Below are positions 26,282 to 34,170 of a DNA stretch of 64,000 bases, piece after piece. The stretch's first letter is position 1. Each line of letters opens with the position of its first letter. The position numbers and the translations under genes are program-made. The stretch covers positions 58,868 to 122,867 of the forward strand of contig JAGYKI010000009.1 of the NCBI GenBank assembly GCA_018401735.1. The letters are read 5' to 3'. This DNA comes from Schleiferiaceae bacterium. Lineage in GTDB: Bacteria > Bacteroidota > Bacteroidia > Flavobacteriales > Schleiferiaceae. The notes under the pieces were generated by a model, which was not told the origin of the DNA, did no database searches, and saw nothing but the letters and a program-made list of their open reading frames with translations.

Positions 26282-27085
26282 ATGGAAAAAAATAGGCCTA
26301 TTGGTATTTTTGATTCAGGTGTGGGTGGTTTAACGGTAGCCAAAGCTATTGCCGAACTTTTACCTGCGGAGTCTTTTATTTATTTTGGCGATACACGTCA
26401 TGCCCCTTATGGAGATAAGTCTTCTCATACCATTCGTGAATACTCTCAGCGAATCAGTCGCTTTTTAGTAGCACAAAACTGTAAGGCTATCGTAATAGCT
26501 TGTAATAGCGCATCGGCCGCAGCCTACCAACAATTATGCGCCGACTTTCCTAATATTCCCATTATTAACGTAATTGATCCGGCAGTAAAATATATTGCCC
26601 AAAGTGAGGCGAGCAAGGTGGGTATAATTGCTACGCGCGCCACGGTCCGTTCCAAGGTTTACGCCCAAAGGATTAGTGCGGCCAATCAAAATCTCACCGT
26701 AGTGCAAAAAGCGACACCTTTATTGGCTCCCTTAATTGAAGAGGGCTTTGCGGGCACCGACGTTAGCAAAGGGGCTTTGGCGCATTACTTAAATCATAGC
26801 AGCCTAAAAAAGTTAAGCGATTTAATTTTAGGTTGTACCCATTATCCTTTATTGGAAGAGGAAATTGCCGCCTTTTTAGGGCCAAAAGTGAGGGTTTTAA
26901 ATTCAGCAAAGCTGGCCGCTCAGGCTTTGCAGGGAGTTTTAGCTTGGCAAGATTTATTGTCCACTTCCGTAGATGCGGGTAAACGCAGGTTTTATGTCTC
27001 CGAAAAAACACCCGCCTTTACCAAAATTGCTAAAATGTTTTTCGGCCAGGAAATTCGCTTGGAGGAAAAGTTCTTAAAATCCTGA
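26282..27085 (+). CDS. murI: Glutamate racemase
   Basis: The protein has about 267 residues from ATG at 26282; the track start (GTG at 26267) lies inside the terminator stem and is rejected. Motifs: IGIFDSGVGGLTVAKAI at the N-terminus, FGDTRHAPYG, and the two catalytic cysteines in AIVIACNSASAAAY and LGCTHYPLLEEEI. It supplies D-glutamate for peptidoglycan. Expression must come from read-through of the terminator or from an unusual promoter, because the U-tract abuts the start codon. Confidence 0.95.
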   Translation: MEKNRPIGIFDSGVGGLTVAKAIAELLPAESFIYFGDTRHAPYGDKSSHTIREYSQRISRFLVAQNCKAIVIACNSASAAAYQQLCADFPNIPIINVIDPAVKYIAQSEASKVGIIATRATVRSKVYAQRISAANQNLTVVQKATPLLAPLIEEGFAGTDVSKGALAHYLNHSSLKKLSDLILGCTHYPLLEEEIAAFLGPKVRVLNSAKLAAQALQGVLAWQDLLSTSVDAGKRRFYVSEKTPAFTKIAKMFFGQEIRLEEKFLKS

Positions 27086-27091
27086 TTTTAC

Positions 27092-27107
27092 GTCGAATTC
27101 ACGTTAA
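27092..27107. repeat. Solo terminus of the inverted-repeat element
   Basis: GTCGAATTCACGTTAA is the exact reverse complement of the left terminus of the element at 42.7 kb. Identity extends to 21 nt (TTAACGTGAATTCGACGTAAA). It overlaps the stop codon of the minus-strand hydrolase gene and fills most of the gap to murI. No second terminus or core is visible here. Confidence 0.7.
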
Positions 27108-27862
27108 TTTAAGAAATCCTTCACGAGATGGTAGACTTCGTCTGGCTTTTGGGCATGTAGCCAATGACCAGCACCTGCTATCGTTTCGATTTCTGCTTGA
27201 GGGAAGTGCTCGTATATTACCACGAAATCTTTTTCCTTGATATACCAAGAATCACCACCGCGTAAGAATAGTACCGGCCCGTCAAAAAAAGCATTGGGCG
27301 CGAGGCTTTCGCCCACTTTAACGATTTCACGCGCAAGTACGGGGAGGTTAAAGCGCCAGGCGAGCTTTCCTTTACTTTCCCAATAGAGATTTTTAAGCAG
27401 AAATTGTTGAACACCAAATTCAAGCTTGGGGCCAAAAGCTTCGGTGGCTTCTTTGCGACTTTCAATACTGCTTAGGTCGAGATTTTCTAACGCTTCCAAA
27501 ACCTCCTGATGATGCGGGCGATAGGCTTTAGGGCCTATGTCGGCCACAATTAACGCAGCTACCATTTCAGGATGGAACACACTAAAAAGCATGGCCACCT
27601 TACCACCCATGCTGTGGCCAAGGATATTAACCTTAGTAAGATTATTGTTTTCTAAGTACTCTAGTAAGTCCTCGGCCATCAGTTCGTAGCTAAACTCATC
27701 ACTCTGCGGGCTGCGACCATGATTACGCATATCAAGCAGGTGAACGCGGAAATCACTAGCCCATTTCTTAGCCAAGCTTTGCCAATTATCACTCATACCA
27801 AAGAGGCCGTGCATAATTATAAGATCGGGACCTTCACCTAAAACTTGTGACCACAACTTCAT
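27104..27862 (-). CDS. Alpha/beta hydrolase (YbfF-like esterase)
   Basis: The protein has about 252 residues from ATG at 27862 (MKLWSQVLGEGPDLIIMHG). The track start adds 21 residues that look like upstream DNA containing a GACCTTTG promoter-like box. Motifs: oxyanion region IMHGLFGMSDNW, LLDMRNHGRSP, nucleophile elbow GHSMGGKVAM and a late catalytic His in GAGHWLHAQKP. It is cytosolic and resembles acyl-CoA/ester hydrolases of the YbfF group. The substrate cannot be read from sequence. Confidence 0.88.
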   Translation of the reverse strand: MKLWSQVLGEGPDLIIMHGLFGMSDNWQSLAKKWASDFRVHLLDMRNHGRSPQSDEFSYELMAEDLLEYLENNNLTKVNILGHSMGGKVAMLFSVFHPEMVAALIVADIGPKAYRPHHQEVLEALENLDLSSIESRKEATEAFGPKLEFGVQQFLLKNLYWESKGKLAWRFNLPVLAREIVKVGESLAPNAFFDGPVLFLRGGDSWYIKEKDFVVIYEHFPQAEIETIAGAGHWLHAQKPDEVYHLVKDFLN

Positions 27863-27962
27863 AAAATAACTTTTGGCAAAGGTCGTGTATCTTCCTCGAA
27901 AGACCCAATCGATAAGATAGCGCATTCTTAAAATTTATACTGCTCAAGCGTTACTAGATTAG

Positions 27963-27970
27963 TACTTTTG
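27963..27970 (+). promoter_or_regulatory. Promoter -7 box of metG
   Basis: TACTTTTG matches TAnnTTTG, 17 nt before the metG ATG. Confidence 0.5.
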
Positions 27971-27987
27971 TAGACTAATTTTTTTGC

Positions 27988-30024
27988 ATGTTAAAAGCGA
28001 AACGCTATACGGTTACTGCCGCCCTTCCTTATGCTAATGGTCCTGTACATATCGGTCACTTAGCAGGATGTTATTTGCCTTCTGATATTTTCGTGCGTTA
28101 CCTGAGGATGAATGGAGCCGATGTGGCTTTTGTTAGCGGCACAGATGAGCACGGAGCAGCAATTAATATTAAGGCGAAGAGTGAAAACACCAGCCCCCAA
28201 GAAATTGTAGATCGTTATCATAAAATAATTGGCGATGCTTTGCAGGAGGTAGGCATAAGCTTCGATATTTTTTCACGTACTTCTAAAGAAATTCATCACC
28301 AAACGGCGCAGGCCTTTTTCACTACCCTTTTGGAGAAGGGTTCTTTGGTAGAGAAAACGACGGAACAATATTATGATCCAGAGGCGAATCAGTTTTTGGC
28401 CGATCGTTTTATAATTGGTCAGTGTCCTAATTGTAGCTTCCCCGAAGCTTATGGAGATCAGTGTGAAAGCTGCGGTAGTACTCTTAATTCTACGGATCTT
28501 ATTCATCCTAAATCGCGTTTAAGTGGAGCTAGTCCAGAGCTAAGAAATACGACCCATTGGTTCTTGCCTTTAGATCACTTGTCTCCCAAAATAAAGGCTT
28601 ATATCGAAAGTCACAAAGATTGGAAGCCTAGTGTTTATGGTCAGTCGATGAGTTGGCTGGATTCAGGTGATGGTCTGCAAGCGCGCAGCATGACCCGCGA
28701 TTTAGACTGGGGAATCCCCGTACCCGTAGAAGGCGCCGAAGGAAAAGTTTTATACGTGTGGTTTGATGCGCCCATCGGGTATATTTCGGCCACGAAGGAA
28801 CTAAAAGGTGAAGCCTGGACCAATTACTGGCAAGACGAGGAAACTAAACTGGTGCATTTTATCGGTAAGGATAATATCGTTTTTCATTGCATTATTTTCC
28901 CTGCCATGCTTATGGAACATGGCGGTTACCATTTAGCCGATGAGGTTCCTGCCAATGCCTTCTTAAACCTAGAAGGGGAGAAGATATCTACCAGTCGTAA
29001 TTGGGCAGTTTGGTTGCATGAATACTTAGTTGATTTTAAAGATCAGCAGGATGTTTTACGCTATGTGCTAACCGCTACAGCGCCCGAGTCTAAAGACAAT
29101 GATTTTACCTGGAAGGATTTTCAAATTCGCAACAATAGCGAGTTAGTAGCGATACTTGGCAATTTTGTAAATCGAGTGTTAGTGCTAATGAATAAATATT
29201 ACGAAGGCGCTTTACCAGAAGCAGGTGCGCTTTCTCCTGCCGATCAAGAAATGCTAGCGAAGCTGAAAGAGGCGCCCAATGAAATTGCTGCTTCCTTAGA
29301 GAAGTATCGCTTTAGAGAGGCCTTAAACGCCTTTATGAATTTAGCGCGCGCTGGCAATAAATACCTAGCCGATGAAGAGCCTTGGAAACAAATAAAAGTT
29401 GATCCCGTTCGCACGGCTACTATTATGAATATCGCGGCGCAGGTGGCCGCTCAACTATCTCAATGCATGGAGCCTTTTATGCCTTTTACCGCGGCTAAAT
29501 TGCGTGGCTATTTAGGGATGGATAAAATGTCTTGGGAGAATTTATCTCAACAAGAATTACTCGCTTCAGGCACAGTGCTTAGTCAGGGTGATTTGCTCTT
29601 TAAAAAAATTGAAGACAGTGAAATTGAAGCGCAATTAGCGAAATTGGAAGCAAGTAAGAAAGCTAATGCCAAGCCGCAATACGAAGCCTTAAAAGCAGAA
29701 ATCACTTTTGAAGATTTCTCTAAAGTAGACTTGCGTGTAGCTACTATTATTGCGGCCGAAAAAATTAAAAAGGCCAATAAGCTATTGCAATTACGCGTAG
29801 ATTTGGGTTTTGAGGAACGCACGATTATAAGTGGTATCGCCGAGCATTATACTCCCGAAGAAATTATCGGTAAAAAGGTTTCGGTAGTAGTAAACTTAGC
29901 GCCTCGTAAGATGCGTGGTGTATTTAGCGAAGGGATGATTTTAATGGCCGAAAATGGCGCCACAGGCGAATTAGCTTTTTGTGCCACTGATGAACATTTG
30001 CCTAATGGTGCTGTAATACGTTAA
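27988..30024 (+). CDS. metG: Methionyl-tRNA synthetase
   Basis: The protein has 678 residues. It shows the class I HIGH motif (ALPYANGPVHIGHLAG), a zinc knuckle with two CxxC pairs (CPNCSFPEAYGDQCESCG), the KMSKS equivalent KISTSRNW, an anticodon-binding helical domain and a C-terminal EMAP/Arc1-like tRNA-binding domain (FSKVDLRVATIIAAEKIKKA). It charges tRNA-Met in the cytosol. It has its own promoter and is followed after 8 nt by a DUF2461 gene. Confidence 0.97.
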   Translation: MLKAKRYTVTAALPYANGPVHIGHLAGCYLPSDIFVRYLRMNGADVAFVSGTDEHGAAINIKAKSENTSPQEIVDRYHKIIGDALQEVGISFDIFSRTSKEIHHQTAQAFFTTLLEKGSLVEKTTEQYYDPEANQFLADRFIIGQCPNCSFPEAYGDQCESCGSTLNSTDLIHPKSRLSGASPELRNTTHWFLPLDHLSPKIKAYIESHKDWKPSVYGQSMSWLDSGDGLQARSMTRDLDWGIPVPVEGAEGKVLYVWFDAPIGYISATKELKGEAWTNYWQDEETKLVHFIGKDNIVFHCIIFPAMLMEHGGYHLADEVPANAFLNLEGEKISTSRNWAVWLHEYLVDFKDQQDVLRYVLTATAPESKDNDFTWKDFQIRNNSELVAILGNFVNRVLVLMNKYYEGALPEAGALSPADQEMLAKLKEAPNEIAASLEKYRFREALNAFMNLARAGNKYLADEEPWKQIKVDPVRTATIMNIAAQVAAQLSQCMEPFMPFTAAKLRGYLGMDKMSWENLSQQELLASGTVLSQGDLLFKKIEDSEIEAQLAKLEASKKANAKPQYEALKAEITFEDFSKVDLRVATIIAAEKIKKANKLLQLRVDLGFEERTIISGIAEHYTPEEIIGKKVSVVVNLAPRKMRGVFSEGMILMAENGATGELAFCATDEHLPNGAVIR

Positions 30025-30032
30025 ATAATAAT

Positions 30033-30695
30033 ATGAGTCAATTACATCCTGAAACCTTCGAGTTTTTAAAAAAGCTCGCCGCTAATAACTCAAAAGAGTG
30101 GATGGATGCTAATCGAGCTTGGTATCAAGATGTACGGCAAGGCTTAATCAATTTTGCACAGGCTTTAAACGATGCTTTCGCAGAAGTGTACCCAATGCCA
30201 GTGGGTGATATTCGCAAAAGTGTGGCTCGTATTAATAACAACCGTCGCTTTCATCCTAATAAACCACTTTACAAAGACCATTTTGGATTGATGATGAAGA
30301 GGCGATCCCCGAAACACGTTGATTTTTATATTCATCTGGCACCCGAAACTTGCTTCGTTGGTACGGGTTTGTATCATCCTCCTAAAGAGGCTTTAGATGC
30401 CTTACGTGACTTAATCGCGCAAAAGGGAAAGGTTTTATTGGCGCTTAGGCAGAGGCCAGCTTTTAAAAAGCTTTATGGTGACTTTTCGGGAGAGCAATTG
30501 AAAACTTATCCGCGTGGTTTTTCCGCCGATCATCCACACATTGATTTATTGCGCTTCAAAGACTTGATTATTACCCGTGATCTAGCGCCCAAGGATTTTT
30601 TAAGGAAGGATGCCGATCTTATGATAAAGGAGTATTTCGCGGCAGCCCAAGATTTTATGGACTTTATTGATGAAGCTTTAGAGCTGCAATTCTAG
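30033..30695 (+). CDS. DUF2461 family protein
   Basis: The protein has 220 residues and matches the DUF2461 pattern: TFEFLKKLAANNSKEWMDANR near the start, then RINNNRRFHPNKPLYKDHFG, FYIHLAPETCFVGTGLYHPP and the C-terminal KDLIITRDLA. The family is widespread and uncharacterised. It lies 8 nt after metG, so it is probably co-transcribed. It converges with the histidine kinase gene, and I see no terminator in the 59 bp between them. Confidence 0.9.
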   Translation: MSQLHPETFEFLKKLAANNSKEWMDANRAWYQDVRQGLINFAQALNDAFAEVYPMPVGDIRKSVARINNNRRFHPNKPLYKDHFGLMMKRRSPKHVDFYIHLAPETCFVGTGLYHPPKEALDALRDLIAQKGKVLLALRQRPAFKKLYGDFSGEQLKTYPRGFSADHPHIDLLRFKDLIITRDLAPKDFLRKDADLMIKEYFAAAQDFMDFIDEALELQF

Positions 30696-30754
30696 TAAGA
30701 CTTTTATAAAAGAGGCCCTTGCTATAATTTAAACTGAGTTATGACTTTTTTCAA

Positions 30755-32086
30755 TTAGACTCTTTCAACTTGTTGATCTTGTATTTCTTGCGGCAAGCAA
30801 ACCATAAAGGTACTGCCTTTACCTACTTCACTTTCGGCACTAATGCTACCCCCTTGGGCCTCTGTATAATCTTTACATAATAATAGCCCAAGACCGCTGC
30901 CAAGTTCTTTTTGGGTGCCAATTTTACTTTTGGAATTTAAGGTGAAAAGCTTGCTTAGTTCTTCTTGATTAATGCCAATGCCTTCATCCGTTACTTTTAT
31001 AATTAAGGAACTCTGTTCCACCTTTACCTTTAGTGATATTTTGGTTTGAGAAGGGGAGAATTTAATTGCGTTTTGCAACAGATTACGCAATATAACTGTG
31101 GTCATGTTGGGGTCAACAAAAACACGTTGGGTAGATTTGTACTCACTAACTAAGCGAATATTTTTAGCTTTAGCAAGCGCTTCCAAATGTTCTAAAGTAG
31201 GCCTAAGCCAAGGTCCCAGCATTTGCTCACTTATATTCGTGTTATGGCCATGCAGTTGACCTTTCGACCAATGCAGCATGTCATCTAACATATAAGATGT
31301 GCCTTTAACAAGCTTCAGTAAATCGTGGTTTAAGCTAGCACGCATAGACGGGTCTAAATCACCGGCTTCATTTAATTGCAGGTAACCTTCAATAGAGGCA
31401 AGGGGGTTTCTTACGTCATGCGCAAGTATCGAAAGAATTCGGGTAAGGTCCTTATTGGAATCTTTAAGCTCTTGCTCTTTGTTTAAAATGTTTTTATGTT
31501 GAAAAATTGCACGTTCCTTTTGTTTTTCATAGGCAGCTCTTACCATGCTAAATAGCATGCTTATAAAGAAGACGCCAATACTATAGCTCAATACCAGATC
31601 TAAGATTCTCACTTCTTGAGAGGGGTATTCGATAACCCAAGAAGCGTCGACATAAAAAATGTAAAGCGCAATTGATCCGAAGATTAGTGAATGGATAAGG
31701 GCCCAAATCCATTGAAACTGCGACTTGGTAGTGGCAGAAAGAAAAACTAGACTAATATAGCTAAGTAGTAGGGTGGGGCCCTCGTTACCGCCGTTAAGGA
31801 AGAAATTAGTGCCAAGGAACAGATAGCCACAGACAATTACCATCCACCAGGCCCAGTAAAAGCGCTTCATAAAGCGAGATAACCAAAAGGCGACGGTTAA
31901 AATTATTTCTCCAATTATAATTACTAGGACCATATCCCAAAAACCAAGAAAAATGGAAACTATTAAAGCTGCATTTAATGCTAAAGCAATAATAAAGCAG
32001 GTCTTATGGAAAAGAACTTCTCGCAAGGAGAATTCTTCTTCCGTGCCTATTAGTTGCTGATAGATATTTACTGCGCCCGTGGTCAA
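30755..32086 (-). CDS. Membrane sensor histidine kinase
   Basis: The protein has 443 residues. About six membrane helices occupy residues 28-182, followed by a short coiled linker. The HisKA domain has H-box ILSILAHDVRNPLASIEGYLQ (phospho-His at about residue 223). The ATPase domain has N-box LRNLLQNAIKFSP, G1 DEGIGINQEE and G2 GSGLGLLLCK. No periplasmic sensor or receiver domain is fused and no response regulator gene is adjacent, so it is an orphan kinase. It begins 14 nt after the disrupted small membrane-protein gene, with which it was probably co-transcribed. Confidence 0.93.
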   Translation of the reverse strand: MTTGAVNIYQQLIGTEEEFSLREVLFHKTCFIIALALNAALIVSIFLGFWDMVLVIIIGEIILTVAFWLSRFMKRFYWAWWMVIVCGYLFLGTNFFLNGGNEGPTLLLSYISLVFLSATTKSQFQWIWALIHSLIFGSIALYIFYVDASWVIEYPSQEVRILDLVLSYSIGVFFISMLFSMVRAAYEKQKERAIFQHKNILNKEQELKDSNKDLTRILSILAHDVRNPLASIEGYLQLNEAGDLDPSMRASLNHDLLKLVKGTSYMLDDMLHWSKGQLHGHNTNISEQMLGPWLRPTLEHLEALAKAKNIRLVSEYKSTQRVFVDPNMTTVILRNLLQNAIKFSPSQTKISLKVKVEQSSLIIKVTDEGIGINQEELSKLFTLNSKSKIGTQKELGSGLGLLLCKDYTEAQGGSISAESEVGKGSTFMVCLPQEIQDQQVERV

Positions 32087-32100
32087 TTTAACAAGGAATT

Positions 32101-32515
32101 TTAGTCGTAGAGGCTGCGCTCGGCTTCTTCTTGAGGCTTATTGGCTGCGGGTGTACGTTCCACCTTAGTTACAAAATATTTAGTAGAGCCACGCCAAGGT
32201 AAAATACGGTAACGCTCGATATAGTGGAGGTTAATTCTTTCTCCACTAAGGGAAGCCTCCTGCAAAAGTTTAATGGTTTGCGTTTCATCAGCTTGGATGG
32301 AAAACTCGAAACTTCGGATAGTTGATTATTCTCACTTATTGCTGAAGCTCCGTATATTTGGCTGCCTTCCCAAGTCTTAAACATTGCACGCCTTTTTGCT
32401 CAAACAGTAGCCGTGCCAGCGCATGCACCTTCTGAGTAAACTCCGAATAAATAAAACATATATCCTAATCCTGCAAGAGCCGAGTCGCCGCTAAATCGTG
32501 ATTGTTTTTGCGCAT
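32101..32515 (-). pseudogene. Disrupted small membrane-anchored protein gene
   Basis: A single short protein can be followed on the minus strand only by changing frames: start MRKNN, then MFYLFGVYSEGACAG, then MFKTWEGSQIYGASAISENN, then FEFSIQADETQTIKLLQE through INLHYIERYRILPWRGSTKY to a stop at 32101. The order YSEG, FKTWEG, FEFS, HYIERY, PWRG.TKYFV matches a roughly 130-residue Bacteroidota membrane protein often labelled 6-phosphogluconate dehydrogenase in databases, a name not supported by its size. At least three small indels plus an internal stop are needed. Confidence 0.65.
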
Positions 32516-32665
32516 GGTATATTTCGACTGGATTCCTAGTTAAACAAGATACATTTGTATTGCATCCCTTAGCGGTGGTGTTCCCCTGGCCCTTTGTCCG
32601 TAAAGATTTCTTTTTGGTGTTGCTTTTGACCCTAATTTTTACGTCCGCTCACGCAGCCCAAAATG

Positions 32666-32736
32666 GGCTCCGTGAGTACAATGGATGGTATGCAGATTTC
32701 AGACTTGGGATGCAGGTTCGATTCCTGCCGGGGCTA
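32666..32736 (+). tRNA. Degenerate tRNA-Arg-like sequence
   Basis: The acceptor arms GGCTCCG and CGGGGCT, the D-stem GTAC/GTAT, the T-arm GCAGG-TTCGATT-CCTGC and the terminal A can all be paired. The anticodon arm cannot: it reads CAGATTTCAGACTTG and no 5-bp stem with a 7-nt loop forms. It looks like a tRNA-Arg(TCT) (expected stem CAAGA/TCTTG, loop TTTCTAA) damaged by small indels, as in the neighbouring disrupted gene. It may be a pseudo-tRNA or a sequence-error victim. Confidence 0.5.
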
Positions 32737-32752
32737 CAAATGTTGGAAATAG

Positions 32753-32785
32753 CCCTTGATAGTCAATTGGATTAGCAAGGGTTTT
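32753..32785 (+). terminator. Possible terminator after the tRNA-like sequence
   Basis: CCCTTG and CAAGGG flank a 17-nt loop and are followed by TTTT. The spacing after the tRNA-like sequence (17 nt) fits. The stem is short. Confidence 0.45.
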
Positions 32786-33166
32786 GTTCACTGAGCTTTT
32801 CTTTCATTTGGATGCAGAGGCTGCATATAACAATTCTGGATAATTGTAAAGGTCCACTTGCAGAAAAGCTAGTAAATCTTTTACTTATTAACAATAGACT
32901 ACTTGCTCGAAATACAGAAAGAAGCTCTTTACTCCTATTGTAAACTTAAAAAGCAAATTAATATTGTTTTTCATTTAAAGGTAAGTTTTAAAGCACCTTC
33001 GATATCATAATTCACAGACCGTATCGATCTTGTGTTCACACACATACTCTTGACTGTGCTCGATATAGTCTAAGAAAATTCTCAATATCAGGTTATTATT
33101 ACAAGGACAGTCGTCTCATTTTTGAGCTAATAATGATAAGTGCTGACCAATGGGTCCAAAAAAGGC
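32786..33166. other. Intergenic stretch without recognised gene
   Basis: About 380 bp of A/T-rich DNA between the tRNA-like sequence and the tRNA-Arg promoter. No ORF of convincing codon structure, no repeat element copy and no tRNA were found on either strand. The sequence directly before it shows dense small indels, so a damaged gene here cannot be excluded. Confidence 0.5.
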
Positions 33167-33197
33167 TTGCAGTATCTGCATAGTATTAAGACCTTTG
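33167..33197 (+). promoter_or_regulatory. Promoter of tRNA-Arg(CCT)
   Basis: TTG (33167-33169), 20 nt, then GACCTTTG, one base from TAnnTTTG. The box ends 7 nt before the tRNA 5' end, a typical distance. Confidence 0.5.
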
Positions 33198-33204
33198 TGG
33201 ATTA

Positions 33205-33276
33205 GGCCCCGTAGTTCAACGGATAGAATAGAAGTTTCCTAAACTTTAGATAGCAGTTCGATTCTGCTCGGGGCTA
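33205..33276 (+). tRNA. tRNA-Arg (anticodon CCT)
   Basis: A full 72-nt cloverleaf folds by eye: acceptor GGCCCCG/CGGGGCT with a G-U closing pair, D-stem GTTC/GAAT, anticodon stem GAAGT/ACTTT around loop TTCCTAA (anticodon CCT, reads AGG), T-arm AGCAG-TTCGATT-CTGCT and discriminator A. CCA is not encoded, as is usual in Bacteroidota. It converges with the fructokinase gene, whose stop lies 15 nt away. Confidence 0.9.
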
Positions 33277-33291
33277 CACTTCAATTTTAAA

Positions 33292-34170
33292 TTAATTGAT
33301 CTTGCTTAAAAGCGTCTCACTAAATTTAGGATTAGCGCCGGCTGAGGCAGCGACATAAGCGCCAAGGGCATTGCCGGCTTGCGCGGCTTTGTCTATGTTT
33401 TGGCTTTTTAAATATTCATAAACGAAACCGGCACTAAAGGCATCACCTGCACCAATAGAATCGACAAAGCTAATTTTAGTACTGCCGTAAAAATGAACAG
33501 TGCCGCTTTCATATACATAACAGCCTTTGCTTCCCGCGGTTACGATAATTAGTTTTAAATTGTAGCGTGCTTTTAAGTGAGATAAGCTTTTTTCAAAATT
33601 GGCGGAATTGCCGAATAGTAGAGGATAAATTTCTTCAAGTTCAAGATGATTTACCTTAAAGATAGTGCAGCGCTTTAAAGAGTAATCTAAAATTTGCGCA
33701 TCATAAAAGGGGGCGCGTAAATTACAATCGAAGAATACTTCCTCAAAAAAATGTTTTAGGAAAATGTTTGCTAAACACTCGCGGTTGTTTGCACCACGCT
33801 GACTTAAGCTGCCAAAATAAAATAGCTTGAATTCGTTCGCTTTGGCTTGCACTTTAAACTCTTTATAATTTATTGCATCATAAGCCTGATCGCGATAGAT
33901 TGTATATTTCGCTTCATCTCCTTGCATTTCTACCTGTACTAAACCAGTGGGAAGAGCGGCGTCGAGCTGAATATAGGTGCTCCGCAGAGGACTAGCAGAA
34001 ATTTCTGCCAAAGCGCTTCTACCAAGATCATCCTCTCCTAGGCGGCTCAATAAATAGCTTTCCATTCCCAGCTTTGCTAAGTTTAAGGCAAAGTTTAATG
34101 GGGCTCCTCCTAAGAATTTACCTTCGGGTTTTACGTCATAAAGAACTTCTCCGAAACTTAATGTTTTCAT
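33292..34170 (-). CDS. scrK: Fructokinase, PfkB family
   Basis: The protein has 292 residues with the PfkB N-terminal signature region LGGAPLNFALNLAKLGMESYLLSRLGEDD and the C-terminal catalytic motif FVDSIGAGDAFSAGFVYEYL (GAGD anion hole and catalytic Asp). The family phosphorylates sugars, and here the neighbours (sucrose phosphorylase, transporter, LacI regulator) make fructose the expected substrate, giving fructose 6-phosphate. The start overlaps the stop of the transporter gene by 4 nt, so translation is coupled. Sugar specificity is inferred from context. Confidence 0.88.
   Translation of the reverse strand: MKTLSFGEVLYDVKPEGKFLGGAPLNFALNLAKLGMESYLLSRLGEDDLGRSALAEISASPLRSTYIQLDAALPTGLVQVEMQGDEAKYTIYRDQAYDAINYKEFKVQAKANEFKLFYFGSLSQRGANNRECLANIFLKHFFEEVFFDCNLRAPFYDAQILDYSLKRCTIFKVNHLELEEIYPLLFGNSANFEKSLSHLKARYNLKLIIVTAGSKGCYVYESGTVHFYGSTKISFVDSIGAGDAFSAGFVYEYLKSQNIDKAAQAGNALGAYVAASAGANPKFSETLLSKIN

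Noticed and set aside
32666-32736. Reading the degenerate tRNA as a selenocysteine or suppressor tRNA with anticodon TCA
   Set aside because: The TCA register needs mismatched anticodon stem pairs, and there is no long extra arm or enlarged acceptor stem. A damaged tRNA-Arg explains the sequence better.
33205-33276. tRNA-Arg as attachment site of an integrated element
   Set aside because: No integrase gene, no repeated tRNA 3' end matching exactly downstream and no block of foreign genes is present. The two tRNA 3' ends differ inside the T-arm.
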